Below, piece by piece: positions 62,553-64,000 of a DNA stretch of 64,000 bases. The position numbers and the translations under genes were made by a program. A model generated the notes under the pieces. It searched no databases and was not told where the DNA came from. It saw only the letters and a list, made by a program, of their open reading frames with translations. This DNA is from Protonemura montana. Taxonomy: Eukaryota; Arthropoda; Insecta; Plecoptera; Nemouridae. The stretch's first letter is position 1. Every line of letters starts with the position of its first letter. The DNA is taken from positions 20,183,940 through 20,247,939 of the forward strand of contig OX387606.1 in assembly GCA_947568835.1 (NCBI GenBank). The letters are read 5' to 3'.

Positions 62553-64000
62553 AACCAATCTTTCGCTCTACTTGGAATGGAAACGGCGAGAGGGTACTTT
62601 GTAGACGGGCTGGATCAGCAGTTTATTTGGTTCACTTTGGGTCTTACTTCCCGCGTGTATAGGAGGTAACTTCCCTTACATATACATTTAGGAATATTGC
62701 CACGAAGAATGGAAATGGTTTTGCGTTTCTTACTTTTTTATCGACCCTGTGTTTAATCCACTCTGGACGAGACTGTGTTGTACATACACCGTTCTAATGC
62801 CAAGTGAGATATTTAAATAGCGCTGGTCGGGGTGGCGTTCGTTGCCGCATTGATCTATTCTTATAGAGCGCCGCGGTCTGACCGTAATCTGATTACCCCG
62901 GTGCACAGCAGTGGCCGGCCAGCCCCAGAAGATCAGGGGGTGCTTTGGGTCTGTGGTCAGGTGTAAATTACAACGGCACTAGTCCTGAAACATGCCCCGT
63001 GCACTTAGCGCGCCGGCGACGTTAATAATAACTGAAAATCTCTCCCCTATGCCGTGTGGCGTCGCAGCGTCGGCGTCTGAACGGGCAACCACCACAGGCT
63101 AGTGTGTGCAATTCCCCGCGGCGGCGGCGGCGACATTGGCGACCCCCTCCCCCCTCACTACACTCTTCACGAACGTCTAACGTAATAACTCCATAAGAGG
63201 AATGTAATCAAATCCATGTCTCTCTTCTTATTTCATCCGTTGGTCCTTTTCTTTTGTGATCGGCCGACAATAAAGCTCGGCTTGAGGGCGGGTTTTCTTC
63301 TTGACTTGAGACTTGAGACCTGTGTGATGTAATTGTTAGATTTTGGCGATGCTCTTGTGGGAGGAGATTTCGAAAAACTTGCTCTTTGTCGGTTTGCTGT
63401 GCATCGGAAAGGGATGGGAAAAGTTTCGAGTGTTCTGACTAAAAGGTGTTTTTGAATATTTTTGAGATGGGATTTTATTGGAACCAGGATGCGGAACTAA
63501 GTAACTTCTCTGATGGAATGGAAGCTCTTATTAAGACAGTACAGCTTTGGGGTTTCCCGGAGATGCGCCAAAGTTAGCCATCAAATAAGTAATTGGAACG
63601 GATATAAAACAACTTACTCGAATGTAAAATAACTTGTTTATGGCTCTTTCAAACATTTAATTACTCTCGGAAAAATAAAATAAATTGTGAACTAGCAAGG
63701 AATTGAACGCTTTATGAGAAGAAGAAATAAAAAATAACAATTTTCTCAGCTGGTAATTTCTTCGACTTCTATCGCATCGTGTGGTTGTTTTGTGTTCCAA
63801 TTTTCGCCAAGACTTTCAGATTCTTTTGTTCGAAGTTCCGCGTGTGCATTGGCTGAGATTCGAACCACGGACCTGCCCCGCCGCGACACAAAAGCCTTTT
63901 CCACAAAAAAAAAGCGGAAAAACGGTTGCGCAAAACGTCTAGCGACGTTGAAACAAGCTAAATGCTTCCACTGCCCGTTGTGATTTATATTCGTTAAACT
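62553..64000. other. Intron of the convertase gene, right edge
   Basis: No exon supported. It holds GCGTCGGCGTC at 63,067 and (GCG)n at 63,118-63,132. A Pol III box B, GGTTCGAATCTC (minus, 63,866-63,855), lies in tRNA-like text and may be a worn tRNA-derived SINE. Confidence 0.4.

Overview
The window is nuclear DNA of an animal, almost certainly an arthropod. Genes are split by GT-AG introns, and there is no operon layout or Shine-Dalgarno signal. RpS17, reconstructed here, ends in an insect/crustacean-like [15 protein letters not shown]. The other legible genes are USP3, a furin-type convertase and single IGF-binding-domain proteins. I lean towards a pancrustacean (hexapod or crustacean) but cannot fix the order.

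Left third (1.6-18.3 kb, minus strand): a tandem family of small secreted cysteine-rich proteins. Five copies look intact. Each has two coding exons, and for four of them a 5' UTR exon donor is visible; for the fifth it is only tentative. The intact proteins are 93-101 aa, with a signal peptide followed by one IGFBP N-terminal domain with 12 cysteines. A sixth copy near 17.0-17.4 kb is dead. Copies 4 and 6 share their UTR exon and an upstream 5S-rRNA-derived SINE, so they come from one segmental duplication. The spacers hold a long foldback inverted repeat, 5S-headed SINE copies and microsatellites.

Middle (20.1-29.9 kb): a plus-strand gene of at least three exons encodes an unrecognised, mostly disordered protein of about 923 aa. 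It converges on a minus-strand USP3 deubiquitinase with nine coding exons and 526 predicted residues, close to the size of vertebrate USP3. Behind USP3 on the same strand lies RpS17, with three exons and 131 residues.

Right half (30.7-64 kb): divergent from RpS17, one plus-strand exon encodes the signal peptide and start of the prodomain of a furin-like proprotein convertase, ending in a clean donor. I found no further coding exon in the remaining 33 kb. This stretch is best read as a giant first coding intron. It carries CpG-rich patches, a TATA motif, 5S-SINE copies, GC hexamer repeats, palindromes and poly-C/poly-G tracts. The genes do not form a single pathway; only the IGFBP-domain array is a functional cluster.
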